A stretch of DNA of 64,000 nucleotides from Insolitispirillum peregrinum (lineage in GTDB: Bacteria > Pseudomonadota > Alphaproteobacteria > Rhodospirillales > Rhodospirillaceae), in contig NZ_FTOA01000005.1 in the NCBI RefSeq assembly GCF_900156605.1, positions 124,001-188,000 on the forward strand. The letters run 5' to 3'. The notes under the pieces were generated by a model. It had not been told where the DNA came from, did not search any database, and saw only the letters and a program-made list of their open reading frames with translations. Positions within the stretch are counted from its first letter, which is position 1. Each line of letters begins with the position of its first letter. Of this stretch, positions 50,302 through 59,282 are shown one piece after another. The position numbers and the translations under genes are program-made.

Positions 50302-53218
50302 GAATTCTGTGGGCTGTTTGGGTATCCGGGTGATCGGGACCGAGTTTGGTGAGAAGGCCTTGGGCGGCTTCTGTTGCCAGAGGGATGGCGGCGGCCAAGT
50401 CGCCGGATAGTGCAATGTATTGAGCTAGCATGAAAGTGGCTGTCAGAGTTGTCGGGTGATCGAGGCCAAAGACACGACGGCGAGCGTTTAGCACCCGTTG
50501 TTGTATCTCTCTAGCAACAGTGTGATTGCCAAGGGCGTTCTGGGTTCCAGCCAGATTGTTCATGCTGGTCAGAGTGCTAGGATGATCTAGACCATGGGTG
50601 CGAAGTTGGGCATCTAGCACCTGTTGATGCATGTCTTTGGCTCTGGCTAGATTACCTTGGGCCCGAAAAATGTCTGCTAGATTGTTCATGCTGGTCAGGG
50701 TGCTGGGATGGTCGGGGCCAAAGATGCGGAAGCGGGCATCTAGAACCTGCTCATGTATCTTTTGAGATTCAGCCCAGTCTCCTGAGGTTTGCAGTGTTCC
50801 TGCCAGATTATTCAAGCAGGTTAACGTTGTGGGATGGTCGGGGCCAAAAATGCGGCGGTAGACCTTAAGCGCCTGTTGCTGCATTTCTTTGGCGCAGGCA
50901 AAGTTTCCATTAAATCTTATTGTTTCTGATAAATTAAGAATCGCGTTCAATGTAGCAGGGTGTTCTGGGCCAAATGTGGTATCAAGCATGTGTAATACCT
51001 TCCGTTGAAGGCCTTCGGCACCGATTACGTCGCCAAGAACTCTCAAGATGGCAGCCATGTTGCTTAGGTAGCTCAGGGTATCTGGATGATCTGGGCCGAG
51101 GACGCGGGGACAGGTATCCAATACTGCTTGCTGTATTTTTTTAGCACTGGTTAGTTCGCCGAGGGCGAGTAGGACTACGGCCAGACCGCTCATGCTGTTC
51201 AGAGTATCAGGGTGATCTGAGCCTAGGATATGGAGGTGGGCGTCCACAAGATATTGTTGCATCTCCCTGGCTTGGGTCAGCTGTCCGAGTTCAAGGTAGA
51301 CACCGGCCAGTTTGCCGATACTTTTCAATGTATCTAGGTGGTCTGATCCAAGGATGCAGCGGCGAGCATTCAGCACCTGCTGGAATATTTTTTCAGCTGC
51401 GGTCAGCTGACCGAGAGAATACAGAGTGATGGCCAGATTGCTTATGCTACTTAAAGTATTTTCGTGATTTATGCCAAATGTGGATTCAAATGCGTTAATT
51501 ACATCGTATTGTACAGCTAATGCCTCTTGATATAGGCCGGCTGAATTGTAGTAAATACCCAATTGATTTCCGATGTATATTTGTTCGTATGTTTTTAATC
51601 CTGCGATAATCGCATGGGCGTGAGTAAGAATAGGGGAGACCCCTCTATGATTGCGAGTGTCCGCTACATTTTTGAACCTTTCCATCAACACTGCCAGACT
51701 GGCCTGCGCCAATATCTGGCTGCGCTTATCGGCGTAGCGGGTCGCTATCGTGCGACAGACCAGCGCATGCACCTGATAGGCGGTATCGGTGTCATCACAC
51801 AGCGACTGAGCGGCAGCCTGATCGATGGCGATGAGGGCATCCTCCTCAGCCTGATCCACGTTGACGCCATCAGCCTGTACGAGGATTGCCGATACCAAAT
51901 CCCGTGGGATCGGCGTATGGGGGGCCAGACAGGCGGCGATGCGCAGAACGTCGAGGGCGCTGTCGTCCAGTGTCTGGATGCTGCTGAGGAAGGTCTGGGC
52001 GATGCTTTTGCTGTGGCCGGTGGGCAGTTCCACACTCAGCCGCTCCGCCAAAGCCAGCGCCTCCTTGTCCGGGTTTTGCAAGTCGGCCAGTACCTTGCCA
52101 TAGCCCTGACGTTTGACCAGATGGCGGGCGAGATCGACCGCCAGCGCGTGGCGGCCAAGGGCGTCAAGGATGGCGTGGGCCGCCTGCCGGTCGGCCTCGG
52201 TGCCCGGCGGGCGGTCGAGGGTGAGCAGGATCATTGCGGCCTGTTCATCCAGCTCGGCCAGTTCCACCGCCCGGGCGATGCTGTCGAGGGTGCGGCTGCG
52301 GGTGGTGATCAGGCTGCGCCCCTGCGCGGTGGGGGCAAACCATGCCCGCGCCTGTTCGATCTTCAGGCCGTGCGGCAGGTCATCGACCACCCACAGATAA
52401 CGACCGGGGCGAGCCTTCATTGCGGTGGTGATGGCGCGTTTCAAGTCCCCCGGCAGCGCGGGATCAAAGGCAATCCCCATCTCGCGGGCCAGCGTCTGGT
52501 ATTGGTCTTCCAGCGGGCCGCCTGCCCTCAGCCAGAAAATGCCGCCCGGCCAAGCGGCGGCAAAGCGGCGGGCGTATTCTTCGGCCAGCAAGGTTTTGCC
52601 CATCCCGCCCAGTCCGCACAGCAGGGTGGAGCCATCCCCCGGCGCGGTGCCTGCGGTGGTTGGGGCCAGCAGTACCGACCCGGCATCAAGGCCATCATGG
52701 ACCCGCCACAGTTCGGCCCGTCGTCCGACAAAGGTCTGCGCGCCGCCATTCGGGGGCAGGCCGATCCATTTTTGTTGCGGGTCCGCAACCACGAGGGCTC
52801 CAAACGGGGCCGAATGGGCGCTTGTCCGGGCCTTGATCCGGTTGACAAGCGTCGCCGGGTGGCTCAACTCGTTCTGCCCGGCAAACAGAGCCTCCCGCAA
52901 CGACTGCGGTTCGATGTGGTCAGCGTTGTGCTCGGGGTTCAGGACCAGAATGCGGTCTGCTCCACCGCTGACAAAGGCCGCTGCCAGTTCCCAGTCACAG
53001 GCGCGCCGTGTGGTATAGGCCCGCGAGTACAGCGCCAGCAACACCTTTGAGCGGCTCAGGCCATCACTGATGGCGCGCTGAATGTCGGCAAAGGTATCGA
53101 TCTGCCGGGTATCGCGCCAGACGCGAACTCCGGCCTGTTCCAGTGCTGTCACCAGTGGATCGGCGAGGGCGCTGTCACTACGGGCATAGCTGAGGAACAC
53201 ATCAAAGGACTCGCTCAA
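50255..53218 (-). CDS. TIR-NB-ARC-TPR protein (bacterial NLR-like STAND ATPase)
   Basis: A 987-residue protein. TIR domain 1-130: FDVFLSYARSD at the start and CDWELAAAF with the catalytic-type Glu77. NB-ARC/STAND ATPase about 160-470: Walker A LLCGLGGMGKTLLAE (199-213), Walker B YLWVVDDLP (274-282), TTRSR (305-309) and a GLPL-like HALAV. From about 540 to the end there are about ten 42-residue TPR repeats anchored by GPDHPxTL, of the kinesin-light-chain type. The start is a TTG, with GGAG 7 bases upstream. The repeat half (50400-51600) is visibly lower in GC than the rest. Such proteins oligomerise on ligand binding and trigger an effector, here probably NAD+ cleavage. Confidence 0.92.
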   Translation of the reverse strand: MSESFDVFLSYARSDSALADPLVTALEQAGVRVWRDTRQIDTFADIQRAISDGLSRSKVLLALYSRAYTTRRACDWELAAAFVSGGADRILVLNPEHNADHIEPQSLREALFAGQNELSHPATLVNRIKARTSAHSAPFGALVVADPQQKWIGLPPNGGAQTFVGRRAELWRVHDGLDAGSVLLAPTTAGTAPGDGSTLLCGLGGMGKTLLAEEYARRFAAAWPGGIFWLRAGGPLEDQYQTLAREMGIAFDPALPGDLKRAITTAMKARPGRYLWVVDDLPHGLKIEQARAWFAPTAQGRSLITTRSRTLDSIARAVELAELDEQAAMILLTLDRPPGTEADRQAAHAILDALGRHALAVDLARHLVKRQGYGKVLADLQNPDKEALALAERLSVELPTGHSKSIAQTFLSSIQTLDDSALDVLRIAACLAPHTPIPRDLVSAILVQADGVNVDQAEEDALIAIDQAAAQSLCDDTDTAYQVHALVCRTIATRYADKRSQILAQASLAVLMERFKNVADTRNHRGVSPILTHAHAIIAGLKTYEQIYIGNQLGIYYNSAGLYQEALAVQYDVINAFESTFGINHENTLSSISNLAITLYSLGQLTAAEKIFQQVLNARRCILGSDHLDTLKSIGKLAGVYLELGQLTQAREMQQYLVDAHLHILGSDHPDTLNSMSGLAVVLLALGELTSAKKIQQAVLDTCPRVLGPDHPDTLSYLSNMAAILRVLGDVIGAEGLQRKVLHMLDTTFGPEHPATLNAILNLSETIRFNGNFACAKEMQQQALKVYRRIFGPDHPTTLTCLNNLAGTLQTSGDWAESQKIHEQVLDARFRIFGPDHPSTLTSMNNLADIFRAQGNLARAKDMHQQVLDAQLRTHGLDHPSTLTSMNNLAGTQNALGNHTVAREIQQRVLNARRRVFGLDHPTTLTATFMLAQYIALSGDLAAAIPLATEAAQGLLTKLGPDHPDTQTAHRILTVLQSQQNSAPAPD

Positions 53219-53248
53219 TCGCTCGCTCCGCCTGCATAATGCAACCCC

Positions 53249-53264
53249 ATACCCCTGAGGGTAT
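53249..53264. promoter_or_regulatory. Dyad upstream of the NLR-like gene
   Basis: ATACCC-CTGA-GGGTAT is a perfect 6-bp inverted repeat about 31 bases before the TTG start. It is a possible operator or a hairpin limiting translation. Confidence 0.4.
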
Positions 53265-53288
53265 TAGGAGTTTATGAGGCAGAGCAAC

Positions 53289-53322
53289 CAAAAAGAGCCG
53301 AGGGCGGTGGCCCCCGGCTCTT
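53289..53322 (-). terminator. Intrinsic terminator of the gltX-nadE unit
   Basis: On the minus strand AAGAGCCGGGGG...CCCTCGGCTCTTTTTGG forms a GC-rich stem followed by five T. It lies about 97 bases past the gltX stop and just upstream of the NLR-like gene. Confidence 0.8.
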
Positions 53323-53338
53323 GAGCACTCAACAGATC

Positions 53339-53390
53339 GGGGTCCGGGGCCTCAAGGCCCCGGCGAGGTGTGGAGCAGCGCTCCACGGTC
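53339..53390. repeat. Core fragment of the dispersed element
   Basis: Only the two central palindromes remain: GGGGCCTCAAGGCCCC and GGAGCAGCGCTCC, downstream of gltX. Confidence 0.65.
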
Positions 53391-53418
53391 TGGTTTCTGG
53401 TCTGTCCCTGCGCCCCAC

Positions 53419-54762
53419 TCAGTTTGCTGTCAGGCGGGCCTGCACCAGATCATGGCCCAGCAGCGGCAGCAGGCCGCTCATTTCCGGGCCGTGGTCGTGG
53501 CCGGTCAGGGCCTGACGCAGCGGCATGAACAGGCCCTTGCCCTTGCGGCCCGTGGCATCCTTGACGGCGGTGGTCCAGGCTTTCCACGTCTGCCCGTCCC
53601 ACGGTGCGGCGGGGAGCAGGGTGGCGGCCTGTGCCAGAAAGGCGCGGTCGTCGTCGCTGAAGTCCTGCGGCGGCAGGGCGTCATGGACCACCGCGTGCCA
53701 GATGGCAGCATCGCGCAGGACGGTCAGGTTCGAGCGCACCACCTCCCAGAACGCCGCGTCGGCCTTGTCCAGTCCCAGCGCCTGCAGGCGCGGTTCGACC
53801 TGATCCCACGGCAGGGCGTGGATCAGCTTCTGGTTCAGGCGCAGCAGCTCGGCCGGGTCAAAGCGCGGGGTCGAGCGTCCAAAGTGGCTGACGTCAAAGC
53901 TGCTGCCCAGTGCTTGCAGGCTGTCGAACGGCTCGATGGCGTCGGACGAGCCAAGGTGCCCCAGCAGCGATGAAATGGCCATCGGCTCCAGACCCTGCTC
54001 GCGCAGGTCGCCCATCGACATGCTGCCCAGACGCTTGGACAGGCCGTTGCCGTCGGCATCGACCAGCAGCGGCAAGTGGGCGAACAGCGGCGGCTGATAA
54101 CCCAGAGCCTCGAAAATCTGGATCTGGACAGCGGTGTTGGTCACATGGTCTTCGCCGCGCACCACATGGGTGATCGCCATTTCGGCGTCATCGACCACCG
54201 ACGGCATCATGTACAGGAAGGTGCCGTCTTCGCGGATCAGCACCGGGTCGGCCAGATGGGCGGCGTCATAGGTGCAGGTGCCACGGGTCAGGTCATTCCA
54301 TTCGATGGTGCCGGGCACCATCTTGAACCGCCAGTGCGGACGGCGGCCCTGGGCTTCGTAGTCGGCGCGCTGGCTGTCGGTCAGCTCCAGCGCCGAGCGG
54401 TCATAGATCGGCGGCTTGCCGCGCGCGCGCTGGCGGCGGCGCATGTATTCCAGCTCTTCCGGCGTTTCATAGCACGGGTACAGCCGCCCGGCCGCCTTCA
54501 GGGTGTCGGCGGCAGCGGTGTAGCGTTCCAGCCGCTGGCTCTGGTAATACTCTTCCTGCCAGCCGATCCCCAGCCAGCGCAGGTCCCGCAGGATGCCCTG
54601 CACATACTCATCCTTTGAACGCTCGCGGTCGGTGTCGTCAAAGCGCAGGACGAACGACGACGGTTGCCCGCCAGCCAGCAGATAGTTGACCAGAGCGACG
54701 CGGATGTTCCCCACATGCAGATAGCCTGTCGGGGACGGGGCAAAGCGAACACGGACTGTCAT
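53419..54762 (-). CDS. gltX: Glutamyl-tRNA synthetase
   Basis: A 447-residue class I synthetase: the HIGH-type motif in FAPSPTGYLHVGNIRVAL at the very N-terminus and the KMSKS-type loop as GLSKRLGSM (about 235). It charges tRNA-Glu; many alphaproteobacteria carry two GltX paralogues, one of which also charges tRNA-Gln, and this sequence alone does not tell which this is. It is separated from the upstream nadE stop by only 5 bases, so the two are co-transcribed. Confidence 0.94.
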   Translation of the reverse strand: MTVRVRFAPSPTGYLHVGNIRVALVNYLLAGGQPSSFVLRFDDTDRERSKDEYVQGILRDLRWLGIGWQEEYYQSQRLERYTAAADTLKAAGRLYPCYETPEELEYMRRRQRARGKPPIYDRSALELTDSQRADYEAQGRRPHWRFKMVPGTIEWNDLTRGTCTYDAAHLADPVLIREDGTFLYMMPSVVDDAEMAITHVVRGEDHVTNTAVQIQIFEALGYQPPLFAHLPLLVDADGNGLSKRLGSMSMGDLREQGLEPMAISSLLGHLGSSDAIEPFDSLQALGSSFDVSHFGRSTPRFDPAELLRLNQKLIHALPWDQVEPRLQALGLDKADAAFWEVVRSNLTVLRDAAIWHAVVHDALPPQDFSDDDRAFLAQAATLLPAAPWDGQTWKAWTTAVKDATGRKGKGLFMPLRQALTGHDHGPEMSGLLPLLGHDLVQARLTAN

Positions 54763-54767
54763 CAGGA

Positions 54768-56435
54768 TTACCGGGGTCCAATATATGCGTTGGTGATGGG
54801 GTAACGGCGCTCGCGGCCAAAGGCGCGGGTGCCGATCTTGACCCCCGGAGGGGCCTGACGGCGTTTATACTCCGCCCGGTTCAGCAAACGCCAGACCCGC
54901 TCGACGGTGGCCGGGTCGTGATTTTGCGTTGCCACCACCTCGGAGACCGATTTCTGGCCTTCGACCAGACCGAACAGGATGTCGTCCAGCACGTCATAGG
55001 GCGGCAGGCTGTCTTCGTCTTTCTGGTCCGGGCGCAGTTCTGCCGACGGTGGCTTGGTGATCACCCGTTCGGGCATCACCATCCCCTCCGGCCCCCTGGC
55101 TCCGGTCGGGCGGTGGGCGTTGCGCCAGCGCGAGACGACGAACACGTCGGTCTTGTAGACGTCCTTCAGCACCGAATAGCCGCCGCACATGTCGCCGTAG
55201 AGGGTGGCATAGCCGACGCTCATTTCACTCTTGTTGCCGGTGGACAGCACCATCGCGCCGAACTTGTTCGACAGCCCCATCAGGGTCATGCCACGCGCGC
55301 GCGACTGGATGTTTTCTTCGGTGATGTCCGGCGCGCGCCCGGCAAAGAACGGCGACAGCATGCTGTCATAGGCGGCCATCGCCGGGCCGATGTTGATTTC
55401 GTCCAGACGACAGCCGAGCAGGCGGGCACACTCGGCGGCGTCCTCCAGACTGTCGCGCGAGGTATAGGGCGAGGGCATCATCACGCAATGCACCTTGTCC
55501 GCCCCCAGCGCATCGACCGCCACCGCCGCCGACAGGGCGCTGTCAATGCCGCCCGACAGCCCCAGCAGCACGCCGGGGAAGCCGTTTTTCTGCACGTAAT
55601 CGCGCAGCCCGACCACCATCGCCTGATAGATCTGTTCCAGCCGGTCGCCTGCCGGAACCGGGGTCTGTTCGGTGCAGGTCCAGCGGCCATCGCTGCCGCG
55701 GGTCCAGTCACTGTCCACCTCGTGCGCCACCCACGGGGCCATTGACAGGCGCAGGCTGTGGTCGGCCCCCAGCACAAAGCTGGAGCCGTCGAACACCAGT
55801 TCATCCTGACCGCCGACCTGATTGACGTACACCAGCGGCAGGCCGGTTTCGCTGACGCGGGCCACCGCGTGCGACAGGCGCTGATCGGGCTTGTCGAGTT
55901 CAAACGGGCTGCCGTTGGGGATCACCAGAATTTCGGCCCCGGTTTCGGCCAGCGTCTCGGCCACGTCGGTAAACCACATGTCTTCGCAGATCAGGATGCC
56001 CAGACGGACGCCGCGCACCCGCACCGGGCCTTGGGCCGGACCGGTGGCGAAGACGCGGATTTCATCGAACACGCCGTAATTCGGCAAATGCTGTTTCAGA
56101 ACGCGGGCCACCACCTCGCCACGGTCGAGCACCACCGCGCCGTTGTAGACCTTGCCATCCTGCCGCACAGGAGCGCCGACGATCAGCGCCGGGCCGCCCG
56201 CAGCGGTCATCTCTTTCAGGTCGCGCAGATGCTCGTCGCACAGGTCGAGGAAGGCCGGGCGATAGATCAGGTCTTCGGGGGGGTAGCCGCTGAGGGCCAG
56301 TTCCGTCGTCACCACCACATCGCTGCCCCGTCCCGCCGCATGGAGGTAGGCCTGCCGCACCAAAGCCGCATTCGCGGCCACATCCCCGACGGTGGGATTG
56401 AGTTGTGCCAGAGTCAGTTTCAGCCGGTCAGCCAT
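54768..56435 (-). CDS. nadE: Glutamine-dependent NAD+ synthetase
   Basis: A 555-residue two-domain enzyme. The N-terminal nitrilase-type glutaminase (1-260) shows the Glu in VVTTELALSGYPPEDL, the Lys in VLKQHLPNYGVFDE and the Cys in LGILICEDMWF. The C-terminal synthetase has the P-loop LGLSGGIDSALSAA and LSTGNKSEMSVGYATLYGD. It amidates nicotinate adenine dinucleotide to NAD+. The ATG (MADRLKLTLAQLN) has AGGA about 9 bases upstream. With pncB 1.3 kb away it covers two steps of NAD+ recycling. Confidence 0.96.
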   Translation of the reverse strand: MADRLKLTLAQLNPTVGDVAANAALVRQAYLHAAGRGSDVVVTTELALSGYPPEDLIYRPAFLDLCDEHLRDLKEMTAAGGPALIVGAPVRQDGKVYNGAVVLDRGEVVARVLKQHLPNYGVFDEIRVFATGPAQGPVRVRGVRLGILICEDMWFTDVAETLAETGAEILVIPNGSPFELDKPDQRLSHAVARVSETGLPLVYVNQVGGQDELVFDGSSFVLGADHSLRLSMAPWVAHEVDSDWTRGSDGRWTCTEQTPVPAGDRLEQIYQAMVVGLRDYVQKNGFPGVLLGLSGGIDSALSAAVAVDALGADKVHCVMMPSPYTSRDSLEDAAECARLLGCRLDEINIGPAMAAYDSMLSPFFAGRAPDITEENIQSRARGMTLMGLSNKFGAMVLSTGNKSEMSVGYATLYGDMCGGYSVLKDVYKTDVFVVSRWRNAHRPTGARGPEGMVMPERVITKPPSAELRPDQKDEDSLPPYDVLDDILFGLVEGQKSVSEVVATQNHDPATVERVWRLLNRAEYKRRQAPPGVKIGTRAFGRERRYPITNAYIGPR

Positions 56436-56830
56436 CTCGTGCGTTCCTAAATCAAGCGCGCAGGGCAAAGAGTGGGATGGGGCGGGGACGCCGGGGCAGG
56501 GGTCATCCCGCTTGGTCCGAGCCAGATGTCTAAGGGGGTTAGAGGCTAGGGGGCGGGGGTGGTCCTGTCAACGCACGACAGTATTTCCGGTTGGTATTTC
56601 TTGCCGGAAACACCCTCTTGCACCGGGGAAATCTACCAATGTGCAAATGATCCGGCCCGGGAAAGGCGGTACTATGGGTGTAACGCTTTTGGTTTGGAAC
56701 GCAGACGACCCCGGTTCGATCTCGTACCTGAGGGCCCTGAGTACCGCGCCAGTGATACCAAATGCTCACTGATGCCAGAAGCTCGCTGATAAACGTCGCA
56801 AAGACGTATTTTGCATGATCGGGGAACGCC
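56436..56830. other. Divergent intergenic region between nadE and an unknown gene
   Basis: No gene or strong regulatory motif is recognised. Composition is mixed, with no repeat-element fragment. It must hold both divergent promoters. Confidence 0.4.
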
Positions 56831-57712
56831 ATGACTGCCACCTTATCCCCTTCGGTCGCTCCGGACGGCGCTGACGGTCGGAGCGAGGCTTACAATGAGG
56901 GCGGCTGCCCGCTGGACATGAGCCGCCTGTTGATCATGGATTTTGTCGCCACGCTCGAACAGGAAGCCGCCCGCACCGGGACGCTGGATGCCGGGGCCTT
57001 GCGGGCGCAGGCCGAGGTATTCCTGGGCCATTTGCGCGGCTTGCGCCAGCCTGCGGACAATTGCCTGCGTTTGCACGAGCAATTGAAGTGGGAAGAACGC
57101 CGCCGCCATCCCTTTGAACGGCTGATCATTCGGCGCTTCTCCCATTTGTTGCCCAAACGAATCGGCGATGATGGCGTGATGCAGGGGGCGATGCTGTCCC
57201 GACGGGCCATTCCCGGCATTGCGGTGGCGATCACCAAAATGATCGGCATTGACCGCTATCGCGCATGGGAGACCGCCACCCATGAAATCCTGCGCCGCCA
57301 CAAGGCCGAGCGTCCGGGTCCGATCGACTGGGCCGATGTCGCCGCCCGGCGGGAAAGCACCCAACTGGTTGAATTGGCCCTGATCCGCATGGCACCCTAC
57401 TTTGGTGACCTCGACAAGCGGGTGCAGTGGCTGGTGGAGGTGGTCAATAGCCACCTTGGCCCGCCGCAGCCGGAAGACGGGGGGCGTGTGTGGGTGATGG
57501 ATGGTTCCAAGGCGCGGATGATGCTGCTGGCGTTGTACGATGACCTGCGCCAGCGTCTGCGCGACGGGCCGGTCGAACTGGAGGCCACTTATGGCTCGCG
57601 GGCCATGGGGGCGCTGCGGGAACTGGATGCAGCCTTTGCCCGGTTCGAACAGCAGGCGGTGATGGCGGTGCAGGCTCCGGCGCGGGATTTGCCGTTTGGG
57701 GGCTTGCTGTAG
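56831..57712 (+). CDS. Protein of unknown function between nadE and pncB (293 aa)
   Basis: I do not recognise a domain. A soluble, mainly helical, Arg-rich protein with no signal peptide or membrane segment. Features that stand out are KWEERRRHPFERLIIRRFSH (about 81-100) and ALLYDDLR-like helices near the C-terminus (MMLLALYDDLRQRLRDG). It faces pncB, with a shared bidirectional terminator. Codon use fits the host chromosome, so it is probably a native lineage-specific protein; no link to NAD metabolism can be read from it. Confidence 0.75.
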   Translation: MTATLSPSVAPDGADGRSEAYNEGGCPLDMSRLLIMDFVATLEQEAARTGTLDAGALRAQAEVFLGHLRGLRQPADNCLRLHEQLKWEERRRHPFERLIIRRFSHLLPKRIGDDGVMQGAMLSRRAIPGIAVAITKMIGIDRYRAWETATHEILRRHKAERPGPIDWADVAARRESTQLVELALIRMAPYFGDLDKRVQWLVEVVNSHLGPPQPEDGGRVWVMDGSKARMMLLALYDDLRQRLRDGPVELEATYGSRAMGALRELDAAFARFEQQAVMAVQAPARDLPFGGLL

Positions 57713-57735
57713 CCATCGTTTAACAAAGGCGCGGT

Positions 57736-57772
57736 AAAAAGGGGTGTAGAGGTTTGCTCTACACCCCTTTTT
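57736..57772. terminator. Bidirectional terminator between the unknown gene and pncB
   Basis: AAAAAGGGGTGTAGAG pairs with CTCTACACCCCTTTTT around a 5-base loop, giving A- and T-tracts on both sides; the flanking genes converge on it. Confidence 0.93.
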
Positions 57773-57774
57773 CC

Positions 57775-58965
57775 TTACAGGATATCGTCTTCGTTGCGCT
57801 TCAGCAGGAACTCGCGGCCAACCTTGACGCGCGGCTGACCGTCATAGGCAACGATGTCCGCTGTGGCGTAGGTTTCCCCCCAGTTGGACGGCAGGTATGA
57901 CCCGGTGCCGATCACGTCGATCGGGGCGCGGGCATCGGCCATCACCTTGCACTTGCTGGCCGAAAAGCCGGACGAGGCAATGATCTTGACGTTCGGGAAC
58001 CCTGCCCGGTCGAGGGCTTCGCGCATGTGCCAGACGGCGGCGGCGGAAACGCCGGTGCCGATCAGGTGGCGCAGCTCGGTTTCGGTACGATAGCCGCGAA
58101 TGGCCTTGGGGGCGTTGCGTTCGAGGATGTCATAGCTCGACTGGGTATCGAGGCCCTCGATGTAGCGCCCGCCGTGGGTGTCCAGCCGCATGCCGAGGCG
58201 GCCCTTGGCGGCAAGCTCGGGGAAGGCGTGGCAGACTTCCAGCGCGTCGGTCAGCTCGCGGCCAAAGTAATCGACCAGCACAATCAGGTCCTGATCGGGG
58301 AAGGTCTCGTGGAACATCTGGGCGGCGCGCAGGGTTGATCCGGCATAGCCGATCAGGGCGTGTGGCATGGTGCCCTTGCCGCTGCTGGCGCCAAAGAAGT
58401 GCGCGGTGGCATCGGTGGCGTTGCCAACAAAGCCCTTGGCCCCCGAGGACCGTTGCGCCGCTTTCGAGCCGACCGAAGCCGCATAGGCCATCAGTTCGGC
58501 CATCTCGGTGCCCGCGCAGTGGCGGGCATCCATCGCCAGAAAAGCCACCTGCGGCAGTTGTTCACACATCGCATGGGCGTTATAGGCCGCCACACAGGCC
58601 GCCCCCAGTTTTTGCAGCAGCAGGGTTTCCAGATCGACCAGCGTGACAAAGCTGCCGGTGATGTAGACCATCGGCTCACCAGCGCCAACCCAGTCGCCTT
58701 CCTGGAACACCTGTTCGATCGAGACGGTTTGTCCGCGCTCCTGCACCATCGTTTGCAGCCAGTCGCAGGCCATTCTGGTTGCCGCCAGCACCGGGCGACG
58801 CATGAACACCGCATAGGTGACTTCGGCGTCACCAAACCGCTGCACCACCTGTTGCGTGCGGGTGAAATACTTGTCGGTCCACAGCGCAACCTGATTTTCC
58901 GGAGGCCACGGCTGCACCGCCTTTTGCACGGCGGGTTTGGCAACAGTGTTAGCTGGGTGGGCCAT
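57775..58965 (-). CDS. pncB: Nicotinate phosphoribosyltransferase
   Basis: A 396-residue NAPRTase. TDKYFTRTQQVVQRFGDAEV at the start, FVTLVDLETLLLQKLGAA and the phosphate-binding IIASSGFSASKCKVM, DVIGTGSYLP near the end are the family pattern. It converts nicotinate and PRPP to nicotinate mononucleotide in the Preiss-Handler salvage route, feeding NadE. The ATG at 58965 (MAHPANTVAK) has GGGAG 8 bases upstream and replaces a longer frame with non-protein-like sequence. Confidence 0.9.
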   Translation of the reverse strand: MAHPANTVAKPAVQKAVQPWPPENQVALWTDKYFTRTQQVVQRFGDAEVTYAVFMRRPVLAATRMACDWLQTMVQERGQTVSIEQVFQEGDWVGAGEPMVYITGSFVTLVDLETLLLQKLGAACVAAYNAHAMCEQLPQVAFLAMDARHCAGTEMAELMAYAASVGSKAAQRSSGAKGFVGNATDATAHFFGASSGKGTMPHALIGYAGSTLRAAQMFHETFPDQDLIVLVDYFGRELTDALEVCHAFPELAAKGRLGMRLDTHGGRYIEGLDTQSSYDILERNAPKAIRGYRTETELRHLIGTGVSAAAVWHMREALDRAGFPNVKIIASSGFSASKCKVMADARAPIDVIGTGSYLPSNWGETYATADIVAYDGQPRVKVGREFLLKRNEDDIL

Positions 58966-59227
58966 CGCCCGAACTCCCTTCATGGCGTGGCACGAAAGGG
59001 GAGAGCCAGGTTTCGCACCATGCAGAGTTATCATTGCGCTGCGTGCAAAAGAAAACGACATTCTGCACGGGAATTCTGTCCTTGCCACAGACTGTCCGGC
59101 GTCACGGATCCGGGTTCCGCTGAAAAGGAACAGGGAGGATACGCCTGCCGTCCTTTCCCTGTAAACTGTTATCAGAAACAACTGTTCCCGAAGCGGGTGT
59201 TTTCAATAGAACTGGGGACATCAAGGA

Positions 59228-59260
59228 AAAACGGGCCACCCGGCAAGGGGCGGCCCGTTT
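59228..59260 (-). terminator. Intrinsic terminator of the DAHP synthase gene
   Basis: On the minus strand AAACGGGCCGCCCC...GGTGGCCCGTTTTTCC forms a strong stem with a T-tract, 23 bases past the stop. Confidence 0.88.
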
Positions 59261-59282
59261 CAACAGGGAACAGAGGTCAGGA

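Noticed and set aside
53419-56435. gltX and nadE as parts of the TIR system
   Set aside because: Both are complete housekeeping enzymes, separated from the NLR-like gene by a terminator; adjacency alone is noted only as a low-interest finding.
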